Assembly (NCBI RefSeq): GCF_003217155.1
Contig: NZ_QJSU01000007.1
Location: 62,001 to 126,000, forward strand
DNA length: 64,000 nucleotides
Direction: 5' to 3'
Source: Psychrobacter fozii
GTDB lineage: Bacteria; Pseudomonadota; Gammaproteobacteria; Pseudomonadales; Moraxellaceae
Of the stretch, positions 45,281 to 57,168 are shown one piece after another (positions within the stretch are counted from its first letter, which is position 1; each line of letters opens with the position of its first letter). A program made the position numbers and the translations under genes. A model generated the notes under the pieces. It was given only the letters and a program-made list of their open reading frames with translations, searched no databases and was not told where the DNA came from.

Positions 45281-45844
45281 ATGCATTTACTACCATCCAA
45301 TTTTGAGACCTTAAAACGTCGGGCTAAGCAAAGCATCATGCCATTACTGACACCACATTTACTTAAGCTGCGTATCAACACCTACGCACCTTATGTCGGT
45401 GCAGGCATCAAAATCGATCATATAAGTCTGGATCAAGGTCTATGCGTCGTCAGTATGGGACTCAATGCTTTGAACAAAAATATCGTCGGTACTCAGTTTG
45501 GGGGCAGTTTATATTCTATGGTTGATCCATTTTATATGACTATGCTCATGCACCAACTCGGTAGTAGCTATGTTGTGTGGGACAAAAGCTCAAATATTGA
45601 TTTTATCGCGCCGGGTTATAGCAAAGTTACCGCACGCATGAAGATTGCCAGCTCCGAAATTATTACCATTCAAGAAATGGCGAAAGATGGTGATGCGGTC
45701 TTTCGCGAATATAAAGTCGATATAGTCGATGAGCAGCAAAAAGTTATTGCGGTCGTCACAAAGACGATATATATCAGACTGCGTAAGTACAGTAAGTCTA
45801 AAGACCAAAGCAGTCGTATAGATAATTTTGATGACGAAGGTTAG
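45281..45844 (+). CDS. DUF4442 hotdog-fold (thioesterase-like) protein
   Basis: 187 residues. Central part NKNIVGTQFGGSLYSMVDPFYMTMLM followed by VVWDKSSNIDFIAPGYSKVTARM is typical of DUF4442/YiiD_C proteins with the hotdog fold of acyl-CoA thioesterases. Substrate unknown. AGGATAAG lies 5 bases before the ATG. Alone in its transcript; the terminator at 45896-45940 follows. Confidence 0.8.
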   Translation: MHLLPSNFETLKRRAKQSIMPLLTPHLLKLRINTYAPYVGAGIKIDHISLDQGLCVVSMGLNALNKNIVGTQFGGSLYSMVDPFYMTMLMHQLGSSYVVWDKSSNIDFIAPGYSKVTARMKIASSEIITIQEMAKDGDAVFREYKVDIVDEQQKVIAVVTKTIYIRLRKYSKSKDQSSRIDNFDDEG

Positions 45845-45895
45845 AGCCTACTAAACATGTCATGCTCAACTCTCATTTAAACCCCCACATACAAA

Positions 45896-45940
45896 AACCC
45901 CAACCTAGCTTTCGCATAGATTGGGGTTCTGTCTTTTTTG
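45896..45940. terminator. Bidirectional-looking terminator
   Basis: AACCCCAA / TTGGGGTT (45896-45903, 45921-45928), followed by CTGTCTTTTTT on the plus strand. An A-run before the stem gives Ts on the minus strand. Separates the DUF4442 gene from rplS. Confidence 0.75.
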
Positions 45941-46062
45941 GTATGGCCCGCTTATTTATATGATAAACCTATGAATAAGGGCTTGTATCTACTTTTGCGT
46001 AGTTGCCTTGCCACTTCATTAGCAGCTCAGCAACCGTAGCAAGTTTAAGCAGTTGCTTAAAC

Positions 46063-46455
46063 TTATGCTTTAGCGGCAGCTTTCTTTGGAGCAGCTGCAC
46101 GCGGAGCAAGTTTTTCGCGGATACGTGCTGATTTACCAGAACGCTCACGTAAGTAGTACAATTTCGCACGGCGAACAGCACCACGGCGTTTAACTTCAAT
46201 GCTTTCAATGATTGGTGAATGCAATTGGAATGCACGCTCAACACCAACACCGCTTGAGATTTTACGTACGGTAAACGCTGAGTTTAGACCGCGGTTACGC
46301 TTAGCAATTACAATGCCTTCAAAAGCCTGTAAACGCTCACGCTCACCTTCACGTACTTTTACTTGAACCACAACGGTATCGCCGGGTGCGAAGCTTGGGC
46401 GCTCAATCAATTGAGCATTTTCGATGACCTGAACTAATGGATGCTTGTTGCTCAT
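46063..46455 (-). CDS. rplS: 50S ribosomal protein L19
   Basis: 130 residues. Typical L19: [82 protein letters not shown]. The C-terminus has an extra Ala/Lys/Pro tail (about residues 116-130) compared with E. coli (115). GAGGAGATAACTCTC precedes the ATG. Last gene of the rpsP-rimM-trmD-rplS operon. Confidence 0.97.
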   Translation of the reverse strand: MSNKHPLVQVIENAQLIERPSFAPGDTVVVQVKVREGERERLQAFEGIVIAKRNRGLNSAFTVRKISSGVGVERAFQLHSPIIESIEVKRRGAVRRAKLYYLRERSGKSARIREKLAPRAAAPKKAAAKA

Positions 46456-46667
46456 GAGAGTTATCTCCTCACATTAGATAATAGAGGCTTAACGCATATC
46501 ACCTGTTTGTAATAATTAATCGCGTCTCTTTATGGTGAGACACAACGTAAATGGTTTATAACCAACGGCCACTATGCTATGACCTGTTTTATTGTTGCTC
46601 AAAATTGTGTTTTTTAACTGTTTATCGAATCCGTGCTTTATAAGACAGTTTTTTATCAATCCTAACC

Positions 46668-47441
46668 TTATAAAGTCTTATTTTTTTCTGCTTTTGCCAA
46701 TGCTTTCAACCACTTTGCTTGCTCTACCGTTGGTGTGAACGCTTGCCACAAGTCTGGACGACGCGCTTGCGTACGACTGACTTGCTGACTAAAGCGCCAC
46801 TTAGCGATATTGGCATGGTGACCTGACAGTAAAACCTCAGGAACCGCCATACCAGCAAAATTATGTGGCTTAGTATAATGTGGACAATCAAGCAATCCAT
46901 CAACGAAGGAGTCTTGCTCAGCTGACTTATCATCGCCCATAATGTCAGGCAGACGACGTATCACACTATCCATTAGCACCATTGCTGGTAGCTCACCACC
47001 AGTCAAGACATAATCACCTAGTGACACTTCCATATCGACATACTGTGACAGTAAGCGCTCATCAATACCTTCATAACGACCGCATAATAAAATCATGCCA
47101 TCGTAATCAGTCATACTGACCACACTACTCTCACTGAGCGTCTGCCCTTGTGGCGACATATAAATCACCGGACAGTGCTCACTATCGACACGGCAGCCAT
47201 GTTGACTGGCTCGTAAGCGCGCATCCTCAATAGCTTTTGACAATGGCTCAGCCATCATCAGCATTCCAGGACCGCCACCATACGGGCGTTCATCAATACG
47301 GCGATAGTTATCAGTGGTATAATCACGTGGATTAATGCATTCAATCGTCACTTGCTCCTGAGTGACTGCCCGCCCCGTGATACCAAAATCACGAATCGTG
47401 GCAAACATCTCAGGGAAAATACTAATAACGGCAAAATACAT
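46668..47441 (-). CDS. trmD: tRNA (guanine-N1-)-methyltransferase
   Basis: 257 residues; makes m1G37 in tRNAs with G36, preventing +1 frameshifts. SPOUT fold with trefoil knot: [33 protein letters not shown] and [20 protein letters not shown] are all present. Third gene of the operon; 212 bases before rplS. Confidence 0.97.
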   Translation of the reverse strand: MYFAVISIFPEMFATIRDFGITGRAVTQEQVTIECINPRDYTTDNYRRIDERPYGGGPGMLMMAEPLSKAIEDARLRASQHGCRVDSEHCPVIYMSPQGQTLSESSVVSMTDYDGMILLCGRYEGIDERLLSQYVDMEVSLGDYVLTGGELPAMVLMDSVIRRLPDIMGDDKSAEQDSFVDGLLDCPHYTKPHNFAGMAVPEVLLSGHHANIAKWRFSQQVSRTQARRPDLWQAFTPTVEQAKWLKALAKAEKNKTL

Positions 47442-47544
47442 CTGATGTCTACTTGGCGTAGTGGTTAATAATAGTTAAATAAATCGGTATGATTATCGAT
47501 GATACTTAACAATAAAGCCGAAACTTATATCGTTAAAGCTGTTA

Positions 47545-48078
47545 TCAATAATCACTTGGCCAAGACACTAGCACTGTTTTTTCAGTCATATTGACCTTCA
47601 TTACAGTTTGCTTATGCCATGGAATTAGGCGCTCTTCATTATCCAAACTGTCTGAGTTTGCCGTTACACGCATGATGTCATGGGCACCGGTCTCAAACAT
47701 TTCAGTGATATTGCCTAGATATTCATCTTGCTCGTTCATCACGCGCAAGCTGACCAAATCCGACCAATAATATTCGTCTTCAGCTGTTTCAGGCAAAACG
47801 TTTTGTTCGACCCAAACGGTAACACCGTTCATGGTCTCAGCAACATTACGATCAGGAACTTGCTCAAATTGAGCCACGATTCCTGTTCCTTGCTCACGCC
47901 AAGCTTTAACAGTCAAAGGTTTCATGCCTGTGGCAGTTTTCATCCACCACGGATGCATGTCAAATATTGCCGTGCGATCATCTGTATCACTAAAGACCCA
48001 AAGCCAGCCTTTAATACCATAAGGCTTTTTCAGCTGACCAATTTTCATAAGGGCACTAGCGTTTGGAACTGATGACAT
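47545..48078 (-). CDS. rimM: 16S rRNA processing protein RimM
   Basis: 177 residues; assists 30S head assembly and binds S19. N-terminal RimM domain (KIGQLKKPYGIKGWLWVFSDT) and C-terminal PRC-barrel (YYWSDLVSLRVMNEQDEYLGNI, RLIPWHKQTVMKVN). TTAGGTTAGCCGTT before ATG. Second gene of the operon, 104 bases upstream of trmD. Confidence 0.96.
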   Translation of the reverse strand: MSSVPNASALMKIGQLKKPYGIKGWLWVFSDTDDRTAIFDMHPWWMKTATGMKPLTVKAWREQGTGIVAQFEQVPDRNVAETMNGVTVWVEQNVLPETAEDEYYWSDLVSLRVMNEQDEYLGNITEMFETGAHDIMRVTANSDSLDNEERLIPWHKQTVMKVNMTEKTVLVSWPSDY

Positions 48079-48266
48079 AACGGCTAACCTAACAATGATT
48101 AAAACAGAAATTATAATTACATTTCAATCAAAAGCGATAAACGCAATCAAAATCAATAAACAGTTAATGGCGTACCCTGGTTAGACCAGTTACGCTATAT
48201 TTACTAAAGTCTACTGAGGTATGCTCATGATTTTGCTATCAGCATCTCAGTAATAGTAACGAAAAC

Positions 48267-48536
48267 TTAAGCAGTTGCTTCAGTTTGTGCTACAGACTTG
48301 TTGTAAGCTTTTGCTAATGAAGCAACGCGATCTGAAGGTTGTGCACCTTTTGCGATCCACGCATTGTACGCTTCCATGTTTAGGCGCACTGCTTCTTCTG
48401 AATCTTTAGCGAGTGGGTTAAAAAAGCCGATGTTTTCAATATAGCGACCGTCACGCGCGCGGCGTTGATCAGCAACAACTACTTGATAAAATGGGCGTTT
48501 CTTGGCACCGCCCCGTGCTAAACGAATAACAACCAT
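48267..48536 (-). CDS. rpsP: 30S ribosomal protein S16
   Basis: 89 residues. [39 protein letters not shown], and [17 protein letters not shown] identify S16. First gene of rpsP-rimM-trmD-rplS, the conserved order in gamma-proteobacteria; AGAGAGAATTCAC precedes the ATG. Confidence 0.97.
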   Translation of the reverse strand: MVVIRLARGGAKKRPFYQVVVADQRRARDGRYIENIGFFNPLAKDSEEAVRLNMEAYNAWIAKGAQPSDRVASLAKAYNKSVAQTEATA

Positions 48537-49137
48537 GTGAATTCTCTCTTTCGCAGGTATACCAAAAAGGGCATAATTATATCACAGTCTTTATTTATTG
48601 AAAACATAAACTGTGCTTATTTAATTATTTATTAACAATAGCTTAAATGCACATCGATGTAAAACATAATTGCTCATAACCTTTTATTTTCAATCAGTAA
48701 TTTGACTGTCTTCAGCATATGAAATAGCTAAAATACAAAGTCACCTCATCCCAATTCTCACACGCATTTTAGAGAGTCATATGGCTGGTTTATCAAGTCA
48801 AAGCGACGTCAGTACCTTTCATTGATTATGCTATAGTTGAATTTAAATAATTTCGAGACAAGGACACCGAGTGCAAGTTATACATTAGTATGCTTAGCGA
48901 GGATGACAATGTAGCGTATTTATATGGATTTGATTGTATTCTATGATATGTCTAGCGACCTAATATACAAGTTGCTCAGTATACGTATCAAGCCATATAT
49001 ACTGACCAAGTTCGACACCGTCATCTAGTTGATAATAACCGAGTCTAAAAAGCAGAGTTCATCCTGTAAGCAGTATAATAACGGTTTGGCTCAATAGTCG
49101 ATTTAATAAAATACCTCTCTCAACATGTTGGATTCAT
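48537..49137. other. Intergenic region rpsP-envZ, no gene seen
   Basis: About 600 bases between divergent genes. In many relatives ompR directly precedes envZ; here no response-regulator reading frame, not even a broken one, could be recognised. A 14-codon frame at 48781 (MAGLSSQSDVSTFH) has no clear ribosome site. The stretch 48780-49080 looks like low-constraint sequence. Holds the rpsP promoter near 48560-48700. Confidence 0.4.
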
Positions 49138-50616
49138 ATGACCACCTCACACCCAAAACCACGTCGTAAAGGTTGGCTACCACGCTCCTATTCCAACACT
49201 TGGCTGACAACCTTAATGGTCTCCTTTATTGTCCTTATCAGTGTTGGCTTATCGATTTTGTTTTTTTGGCGAAGCTTGTATTTGCCAGAGCTAAAAAACC
49301 ATGCTCGCTATTTAACGAGCGAGCTACAGCTGATGAACAGTGTCAATCAAGACTGGAAAGACCGTCCTGAGGTACGCCGATGGATTTATCAGCATTCTCA
49401 TGTGGTGGTGGTGAATAATCCGAATGACTTTCCAGAAGTGTCTGATAAGGCGTTTGTTGGTGTCTTTACTGATGTGTTGCAACGCGAAATTGGTGCACAG
49501 TTAGGTCGGCCTGTTGAAGTATATTTTAAATTTAAACCAACACCGCAGCTTTGGGTACAAGACAGCCGAGACGACAGTTTTTGGATTCGTGAGCCAGTGG
49601 TCTATTATTCACAGTACAGTCCAGGATTGTTGGTACTATTCCTCATTGGATTGCCTATTCTGTCGCTGCTAACCATTATCTTACTGGCACGACAACTAAA
49701 CCGCCCATTGCGATATTTACAGCGTGCTGCAACCAACTATATTCGCCTTGGTCACGCAACCACTTTACCAACACAAAAAGGCCCTACAGAGATACGCCAA
49801 GTCAATATGGCATTCAATCGTCTATTTACGACGTTAAATCAAGCGCAAAAAGAGCGCACAATTATGCTTGCTGGCATCTCACATGATCTGCGTACACCTT
49901 TGACTCGTATGCGATTGACCGCTGAAATGCTACCAGACGACTTCTTTCGAGAAGGACTGATTTATGATATTGAGGATATGGATGCCATCTTGGAGCAGTT
50001 TATTTCATTTATGAAAGATGGTTCTGATGAGCCAGTGAGCCTGACTAATTTGAATACCATTTTTAATGAAATCATGGTGCAGTTTGCACCGATGGAATTT
50101 ATTTATCAGTCAGAGTGTCACAAAGTTGTTCCTATACGCCCCATGTCTATCAAACGCCTCATTATAAATCTGGTAAACAATTCGAAGCGTTATGGTAAAG
50201 GACCTATTTATCTATCGGCGACTGTGATGCCGACATTTATAGAGACTATTGAAGATGAAGATAGTGACGTGGTCAGTGAAAGTGCTGTCAATCAGGAAGC
50301 ACAAGAGCAACTAATGATATGCGTAAGGGATTGTGGTGACGGCGTTGCAGAGGATCAATTAGAGCGTATTATGCAACCTTTTGAACGGGGAGAGACCGCA
50401 CGTACCACCCAAGGTAGCGGTTTAGGTTTGGCTATCGTAGACCGTATCGCAAGATTGCATCATGGCACAGTAGAAGCTATCAATCATCCTGAAGGTGGTC
50501 TACAGGTTTGTGTACGTATACCTTTGCTTTCTAAAGTTGCTGGAGATAAGACTGTCGCTGCCGATACTGAAGAGCGTTCAGGTTCTGATAACAATCTATT
50601 GAATAAAGACGACTAA
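49138..50616 (+). CDS. envZ: EnvZ-like sensor histidine kinase
   Basis: 492 residues. Two membrane segments (about 23-45 and 163-184) around a periplasmic domain, HAMP linker, H-box with phospho-acceptor His249 (AGISHDLRTPLTR), N-box (NLVNNSKRYG), and G boxes (DCGDGV, GSGLGLAIV). The H-box and the periplasmic part match EnvZ, the osmosensor kinase that phosphorylates OmpR. The C-terminus after GLQVCVRIPLL is a Lys/Asp/Glu-rich extension. No ompR lies next to it, so its partner must be elsewhere or it is an orphan. Confidence 0.85.
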   Translation: MTTSHPKPRRKGWLPRSYSNTWLTTLMVSFIVLISVGLSILFFWRSLYLPELKNHARYLTSELQLMNSVNQDWKDRPEVRRWIYQHSHVVVVNNPNDFPEVSDKAFVGVFTDVLQREIGAQLGRPVEVYFKFKPTPQLWVQDSRDDSFWIREPVVYYSQYSPGLLVLFLIGLPILSLLTIILLARQLNRPLRYLQRAATNYIRLGHATTLPTQKGPTEIRQVNMAFNRLFTTLNQAQKERTIMLAGISHDLRTPLTRMRLTAEMLPDDFFREGLIYDIEDMDAILEQFISFMKDGSDEPVSLTNLNTIFNEIMVQFAPMEFIYQSECHKVVPIRPMSIKRLIINLVNNSKRYGKGPIYLSATVMPTFIETIEDEDSDVVSESAVNQEAQEQLMICVRDCGDGVAEDQLERIMQPFERGETARTTQGSGLGLAIVDRIARLHHGTVEAINHPEGGLQVCVRIPLLSKVAGDKTVAADTEERSGSDNNLLNKDD

Positions 50617-50672
50617 ACTGAAAGTGACTAGAGCTAGAAAATACTTCATTGCAGCTTTTGCATGAATAAAAA

Positions 50673-50852
50673 CTAGTCTCTAGTTCCGATGACAGGGGGA
50701 ATATACTTGGCGCTATTGGTAAACTCTAATGGCTGAGTAATACTTTCTTGCGCAGCTTTTAACGTTTGAGTCGTCGAGGGCTGCTGCAAGAATAAATAAT
50801 ATCCTAGCGTTATTGCATTTAAAACCACCAAACCACCAAATAAATACGGCAT
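50673..50852 (-). CDS. Small membrane-anchored protein, 59 residues
   Basis: Read directly from the sequence; not recognised as a known family. ATG 50852 has GAGGAGGG 6-8 bases upstream, a strong ribosome site. One N-terminal hydrophobic helix (MPYLFGGLVVLNAITLGYYLF-like, residues 3-22) is followed by a polar tail that ends SAKYIPPVIGTRD. It lies 177 bases downstream of bfmS... that is, beyond the end of the bfmS frame on the same strand, and convergent with envZ. Probably an inner-membrane or secreted tail-anchored protein. Confidence 0.65.
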   Translation of the reverse strand: MPYLFGGLVVLNAITLGYYLFLQQPSTTQTLKAAQESITQPLEFTNSAKYIPPVIGTRD

Positions 50853-51029
50853 CCTTTGCCCTCCTCTACTTTCAAAAAATCTACTTTTAAAACCATTATT
50901 GGTACTGCAATACTGATGATGATTACAGCTAAAAAATAATTAGACTGGTGGTAATTTATAACCTATTAATTTATGTCTCAACTACTCTTTAAGAGTAGCT
51001 ATGACATTATATATTGCCTTTATTTATCA

Positions 51030-52718
51030 TCACTTGTCATCGAAACCACGTTCACTTTTCTCTTGCGTCAACTCGTCAGCAGCCAGAATTTGTGTCAGTG
51101 GTTTAATCGGCCATGTCATGACAAATCGGGCACCACCAAGTGGCTCGCTCTCATCGACTTTCATACTACCATTAAACCAAAAAGCAATACGCGATACAAT
51201 AGACAAGCCCAGACCGTAGCCACCTGATGCACGCGTACGACTATCATCTAGGCGTGAGAATGGAATAAATACTTTTTCGCGATCTGCTTCTGGAATACCA
51301 TGGCCATCATCTTCAACACTCACAAACGCATTGCCTTTTTTGACACCTGCACTAATGACAATCGTGGTCTCTGCATAGCGTAATGCATTGCCTGCAAGGT
51401 TTTGAATCACACGATGTAGATAACGTCGGTCTGCAATGGCGGTTACTTTAGCATTCGGCAGCTTGGTCACTATCTTGATTGGCTTACCTAGTGCATTGGT
51501 CTCACGTTCAATCTGCTCAAGCAATTCTCTAAGATTGACTGGCTCCAAATCTAGTTTTGGCGAGCCTTCTTCAAGCTTGGCATAGGTCAAAATCTCATCA
51601 ATCAAACCATTGAGCGACTCAATATCTTCATCAATATAGTCGCGCTGCATAAAGCGTGAGTCTTCATCATCAGTATCAGCAAGCATATCGACAGCAAAGC
51701 GAATACGAGCCACAGGCGTACGTAACTCATGTGACACTGCTCGCGTCAGCTCTCGCTGCGACTCAATCAAACGTTTGATATGTGAAGTCATCGCATTAAA
51801 GGTCGCTGCTAAACGGGCAATTTCATCTTGCCCAATCACTTGCACCTGACTTTCAAGGTTACCTTTACTGACTTCATTGACACCGACCTGAATCAACTGC
51901 AATTTGCGTTCAAGCGGGAAAATCAATGCATATACACCCAAGCTGATCAAAAACATGCTGATCAAAATCATACTTATAATCAAATTGAGGGGAAACCAGT
52001 TAAATAAAGGTACTGGCCCAATCAAAATGGCCATATCATTGATTTCAGAAGGCACTACTATCTGGATAGCCGAATTACTTTTACTGCTATTGGTGTCCTG
52101 CAGTGAGATAACAACCTCATCACGGCGCAATCGACCCATCTGATCGGTATCCAAATCCAGCGTATTAACTGCTTTGAATTCCAATGGGAAGGAGAACTTC
52201 TCTTCTAACTGAGCCAAGCGTGCACGTTTATCAGGCAGCGTCACGTGATAAGACAAATCATCTAATAAGAATACAGCTATTGCACGCACTTGCTGTTCAG
52301 TGACTTGCGTAACCCTAGCCGTTAGGACATTTTTATTGTCAGGTAAACGATAATAGACATCGGCATGCACAGGCTGAGTAACATAGCGTACGACTGTATT
52401 GTCATTTTCAAAACGTCGCAATTCACTGGCATTAAAGTCCACGTCAGTAATAGGCACAATACTGAATTTCGAGCCAAACAAACTACTCGCATCAGACAGC
52501 CAATACTCACGCTGCTCCGCACTCTCCTGATGAGAAACACCTTCGCTCACCAGATGAAAAGCGCCCTTGGCCATATTTTCACGATAGGACTGTACACGCT
52601 CTTTATTGATTGTATCCATCAATAACTGGGCAAATAACGCCACACATAAACAGACTATGAGTAGTCCAGCATAGATACGAACAAAAATACTGTGTTTTAA
52701 AGAAGAGACTAATGACAT
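51030..52718 (-). CDS. bfmS: Sensor histidine kinase BfmS (RstB-like)
   Basis: 562 residues from ATG 52718 (a TTG lies five codons upstream). Two membrane segments (about 13-33 and 245-267), periplasmic sensor domain between, HAMP (about 270-320), phospho-acceptor His330 in AVSHELRTPVARIRF, N-box NLAGNALRYAE, and G boxes DDGHGIPE and GGYGLGLSIV. Partner of BfmR, encoded 284 bases upstream. In Acinetobacter BfmRS controls envelope, capsule, biofilm and stress survival. The region between the two genes holds a terminator, so kinase and regulator may not be fully co-transcribed. Confidence 0.88.
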   Translation of the reverse strand: MSLVSSLKHSIFVRIYAGLLIVCLCVALFAQLLMDTINKERVQSYRENMAKGAFHLVSEGVSHQESAEQREYWLSDASSLFGSKFSIVPITDVDFNASELRRFENDNTVVRYVTQPVHADVYYRLPDNKNVLTARVTQVTEQQVRAIAVFLLDDLSYHVTLPDKRARLAQLEEKFSFPLEFKAVNTLDLDTDQMGRLRRDEVVISLQDTNSSKSNSAIQIVVPSEINDMAILIGPVPLFNWFPLNLIISMILISMFLISLGVYALIFPLERKLQLIQVGVNEVSKGNLESQVQVIGQDEIARLAATFNAMTSHIKRLIESQRELTRAVSHELRTPVARIRFAVDMLADTDDEDSRFMQRDYIDEDIESLNGLIDEILTYAKLEEGSPKLDLEPVNLRELLEQIERETNALGKPIKIVTKLPNAKVTAIADRRYLHRVIQNLAGNALRYAETTIVISAGVKKGNAFVSVEDDGHGIPEADREKVFIPFSRLDDSRTRASGGYGLGLSIVSRIAFWFNGSMKVDESEPLGGARFVMTWPIKPLTQILAADELTQEKSERGFDDK

Positions 52719-52953
52719 ACGTGCCGTGACCAACTTAATGAATAAAAACTGCTGATATCATGCAGCACATAAGCGCTGTATAACAAATAATATCAAACAG
52801 TATGGAGTAAAAACTATCCTAGCTATTATGTTTTTTGTGTTGAGCTGATACTTAGCACACTTTGTATCATGTGCAGGGTCTCAGTCACTACAATAATTGT
52901 TTAATTAAACCACATAACACTATAATTAAGTTCAAAAATTCAAATTTAGCCAT

Positions 52954-52982
52954 AAAAAAACCAGCATAGTTGCTGGTTTTTT
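52954..52982 (-). terminator. Terminator between bfmR and bfmS
   Basis: AAAAAACCAGC / GCTGGTTTTTT with a 6-base loop. Symmetric A- and T-runs let it act on both strands. It lies 46 bases after the bfmR stop, so bfmS expression would depend on readthrough or its own promoter. Confidence 0.8.
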
Positions 52983-53027
52983 ATATGACGATTATCAATA
53001 ATAAGTAATTGCTCAAAGGAACGAAAA

Positions 53028-53744
53028 TTAGTTGCCTTCTTTCACAAATAAATAACCTTTGCTACGTACGGTTTTAATACGTTTAGGGTTTTCTGGATCA
53101 TCACCAATCTTTGGACGAATACGTGAGATACGTACGTCAATTGAACGATCTTGACCATCATATTCAATACCGCGTAGACGCTCAAAAATATCTTCACGAG
53201 ATAGAATACGACCAGCATTAGAAGCTAGCAACCATAAAAGGTCATATTCAGCACTGGTGAAATCAACCAGCTCATCGCCTAGATTCACTGAACGACCACC
53301 ATTGTCGATGACTAACTCACCAAACTCTAGACGCTGTGGCACGTCTTCTGATGGTGCATTTTCTGAACGGCGTAATAATGCACGAATACGGGCAAGCAAG
53401 ACACGTGGCTGAGCAGGTTTTGCGACATAATCATCGGCGCCCATCTCAAGACCTAGTACCTGATCCATATCTTCAGTACGAGCCGTCAGCATCAAAATAG
53501 GATTTTGGTAATGCGGGCGAACTTCACGACAAACCGTTAATCCATCGCTACCAGGAAGCATCACATCAAGTACAACCAAATCTGGTTGCTCATTGACGAT
53601 ACGGCGAATAGCACGATTACCATCTGTTTCAATCGCTACTTCTAAACCGTTTTTGACCAAGTAATCTTGGGTCAGCATGGCCAGACGCTCATCATCCTCA
53701 ACAATCAAGATTCGGGGGGTGTTGTCTTCTTCATTCGTTGTCAT
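53028..53744 (-). CDS. bfmR: Response regulator BfmR (RstA-like, OmpR family)
   Basis: 238 residues. Receiver domain with acidic pair Asp17-Asp18 region (VEDDER), phospho-acceptor Asp60 (VVLDVMLPG), Thr88 region (MLTART), Lys109 (DYVAKP); C-terminal winged helix (about 135-235: FTSAEYDLLWLLASNAGRILSRE, DRSIDVRISRIRPKIGDDPENPKRIKTVRSKGYLF in parts). The sequence agrees nearly throughout with Acinetobacter BfmR as I remember it. GAGGATATAACA precedes the ATG. Confidence 0.93.
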   Translation of the reverse strand: MTTNEEDNTPRILIVEDDERLAMLTQDYLVKNGLEVAIETDGNRAIRRIVNEQPDLVVLDVMLPGSDGLTVCREVRPHYQNPILMLTARTEDMDQVLGLEMGADDYVAKPAQPRVLLARIRALLRRSENAPSEDVPQRLEFGELVIDNGGRSVNLGDELVDFTSAEYDLLWLLASNAGRILSREDIFERLRGIEYDGQDRSIDVRISRIRPKIGDDPENPKRIKTVRSKGYLFVKEGN

Positions 53745-54206
53745 TGTTATATCCTCTAATACATCTAATTTAAAAGTAGTAAAAGTAAGAGCGGTAAATT
53801 AATAGCACCATCACGTGGCACAATTGATGTTCGTATAGCTGTTACAAACTTGGTAGCACAGTATACTATTAAATATACGGCTTCCTATACTATAGCTTAT
53901 AGTCGTTAACAAAACCTATAAACTACACCTATTAAAACGTTAGTTTACGTCCAAAAAATACGTGATTTACGCAAATAACAGCAGACAAGTTGGTTTTATC
54001 ACTCTTTGAATGTCTAAATATTGGTAAGTAAACTAACCAAATTAGCTTTTCAAGGAACTTCTAATCGCTTTACTCTCACTCAAAACTTACTCTCTATGAC
54101 ATATAATATAGCGACATATTGTTGTTGTCGCCAGTGACTTTTTAGAAATTGTCTAATATTCTTTGATTCACATATATTTAGTATGGTCACTCTAAAAACA
54201 GGCATA
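53745..54206. other. Intergenic region bfmR-atpC
   Basis: About 460 bases, AT-rich, containing the bfmR promoter region. A 65-codon frame at 54080-54277 covers the atpC terminator and is not credible. Nothing else seen. Confidence 0.4.
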
Positions 54207-54237
54207 AAAAAACAGCCCATAATGGACTGTTTTTTTA
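54207..54237 (-). terminator. Terminator of the atp operon
   Basis: AAAAAAACAG-C-CCA / TGG-A-CTGTTTTTTT with a TAA loop and one internal mismatch. Lies 46 bases after atpC; A- and T-runs on both sides. Confidence 0.75.
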
Positions 54238-54282
54238 TCATTGAAAGACTAAGAACAAAGCCTAGCCTTTCAAACAAAAATT

Positions 54283-54699
54283 TTAAGCACGGTTTTTGTA
54301 CTTACGGATAGTCTGTAGCTGTGCCACAGACTCTGCTAATGATGCTAAAGCTGCATTAGTCTGTACAGTGTCCGATTGATTGACAAGCATTTGCTCAGCC
54401 TTTTTACGTGCTTCAACAATTTTGCTTTCATCAAGGTTATGTGCACGCATGGCTGTATCAGCCAATACGGTAACCATCTTCGGCTGTACTTCTAATACAC
54501 CGCCTGATACATAGATCACTTCTTCTTCACCGTCTGGTGTTTGCACTCGCATCGCACCCGGTTTTAACAAAGTAATAAGCGGTGTGTGACCTGGCAATAC
54601 ACCAATCTCGCCTTCGGTACCCGTCGCTATTAACATGCTAATTTCGCCTGAATACAACTCTTCACGAGCACTTACGACGCGACATTGTAACGTTGCCAT
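54283..54699 (-). CDS. atpC: F1 ATP synthase epsilon subunit
   Basis: 138 residues. N-terminal beta-sandwich (LQCRVVSAREELYSGEISMLIATGTEGEIGVLPGHTPLITLLKPG in parts) and C-terminal helical hairpin that can inhibit rotation. AAGGAGTTAAGT before the ATG. Last gene of the operon. Confidence 0.96.
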   Translation of the reverse strand: MATLQCRVVSAREELYSGEISMLIATGTEGEIGVLPGHTPLITLLKPGAMRVQTPDGEEEVIYVSGGVLEVQPKMVTVLADTAMRAHNLDESKIVEARKKAEQMLVNQSDTVQTNAALASLAESVAQLQTIRKYKNRA

Positions 54700-54814
54700 A
54701 CTTAACTCCTTACTATCAAAACGCGATCAAAAAACAGTAAAAACTGCGATGCGTTACTGATGAGTAGATAAACGTATTATAGCCTATCTACTCGTTAGCC
54801 AATGCTTAAGCAAC

Positions 54815-56266
<1,452 letters not shown>

Positions 56267-56286
56267 CTATATATAGGTGTAGTCAA

Positions 56287-57168
56287 TTATGAAACAGCAG
56301 CAGCACCGCCAACGATTTCCGAGATTTCTCGAGTAATCGCCGCTTGACGCAGCTTGTTATAAACCAACTGTAAATCGTTAATAAGGTCACCAGCATTATC
56401 TGTAGCCGCTTTCATCGCAACCATACGTGACGACTGCTCAGAGGCAATGTTTTCCATTACCGCTTGATACACAATCGACTCAATATAACGGCCAAGCAAT
56501 TCATCAATCAAAGTCTTGATGTCAGGCTCGTAGATATAATCCCAGCTAAGCTCAGTCTGCATGCCGCTGTCTTCATCAATAAGCGATCCCTCTGGAAGAG
56601 GTACTAACTGACTGACTGTCGGCTTTTGAGTCATGGCATTGATAAACTGGTTATATACCACATAGATACGGTCTAAATTACCGTTACTATAGTCCTCAAG
56701 CATCGCCTGAACAGGTGCATTCAATTGCTCAAACGTTGGCTTATCACCATAATCGGTCACGGCCGAGGTAACTTTACCACCAAAGTTTTTGAAAAAACTC
56801 ACACCTTTAGCGCCAATAGCTGCAAACTCAGTCTGTACAGACTGGTCTTGGTATTGCTGGATACTTTTAGTTAAAGCTTTAAATAGGTTGACGTTCAAAC
56901 CACCCGCTAGACCACGGTCAGAGGTAATGACAATATAGCCAACCTTATTGACTGGGCGCGATACCATATACGGATGTTTGTAGTCTGATGAAGCGTGCAC
57001 CAAATGTGAGATAACCCGGCGCATACTATCAGCATACGGGCGACCCACTTCCATGCGCTCTTGTGCACGGCGCATTTTACTTGCTGCAACCATTTGCATT
57101 GCGCGAGTAATTTTTTGGGTGCTTTTAATACTGGTGACTTTGGCACGTATCTCTTTTAAGCTTGCCAT
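56287..57168 (-). CDS. atpG: F1 ATP synthase gamma subunit
   Basis: 293 residues, the rotating central stalk. Conserved N-terminal helix ([34 protein letters not shown] in parts) and C-terminal helix ([35 protein letters not shown] in parts). 38 bases before atpD in transcription order. Confidence 0.97.
   Translation of the reverse strand: MASLKEIRAKVTSIKSTQKITRAMQMVAASKMRRAQERMEVGRPYADSMRRVISHLVHASSDYKHPYMVSRPVNKVGYIVITSDRGLAGGLNVNLFKALTKSIQQYQDQSVQTEFAAIGAKGVSFFKNFGGKVTSAVTDYGDKPTFEQLNAPVQAMLEDYSNGNLDRIYVVYNQFINAMTQKPTVSQLVPLPEGSLIDEDSGMQTELSWDYIYEPDIKTLIDELLGRYIESIVYQAVMENIASEQSSRMVAMKAATDNAGDLINDLQLVYNKLRQAAITREISEIVGGAAAVS

Noticed and set aside
45969-46250. 93-codon minus-strand frame overlapping rplS
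   Set aside because: It is a shadow of rplS in another frame; rplS is certain.
48780-49137. Broken ompR upstream of envZ
   Set aside because: No receiver or winged-helix motif could be found in any frame of this stretch.
54080-54277. 65-codon minus-strand frame near the atp terminator
   Set aside because: Contains the terminator hairpin itself and has no ribosome site.
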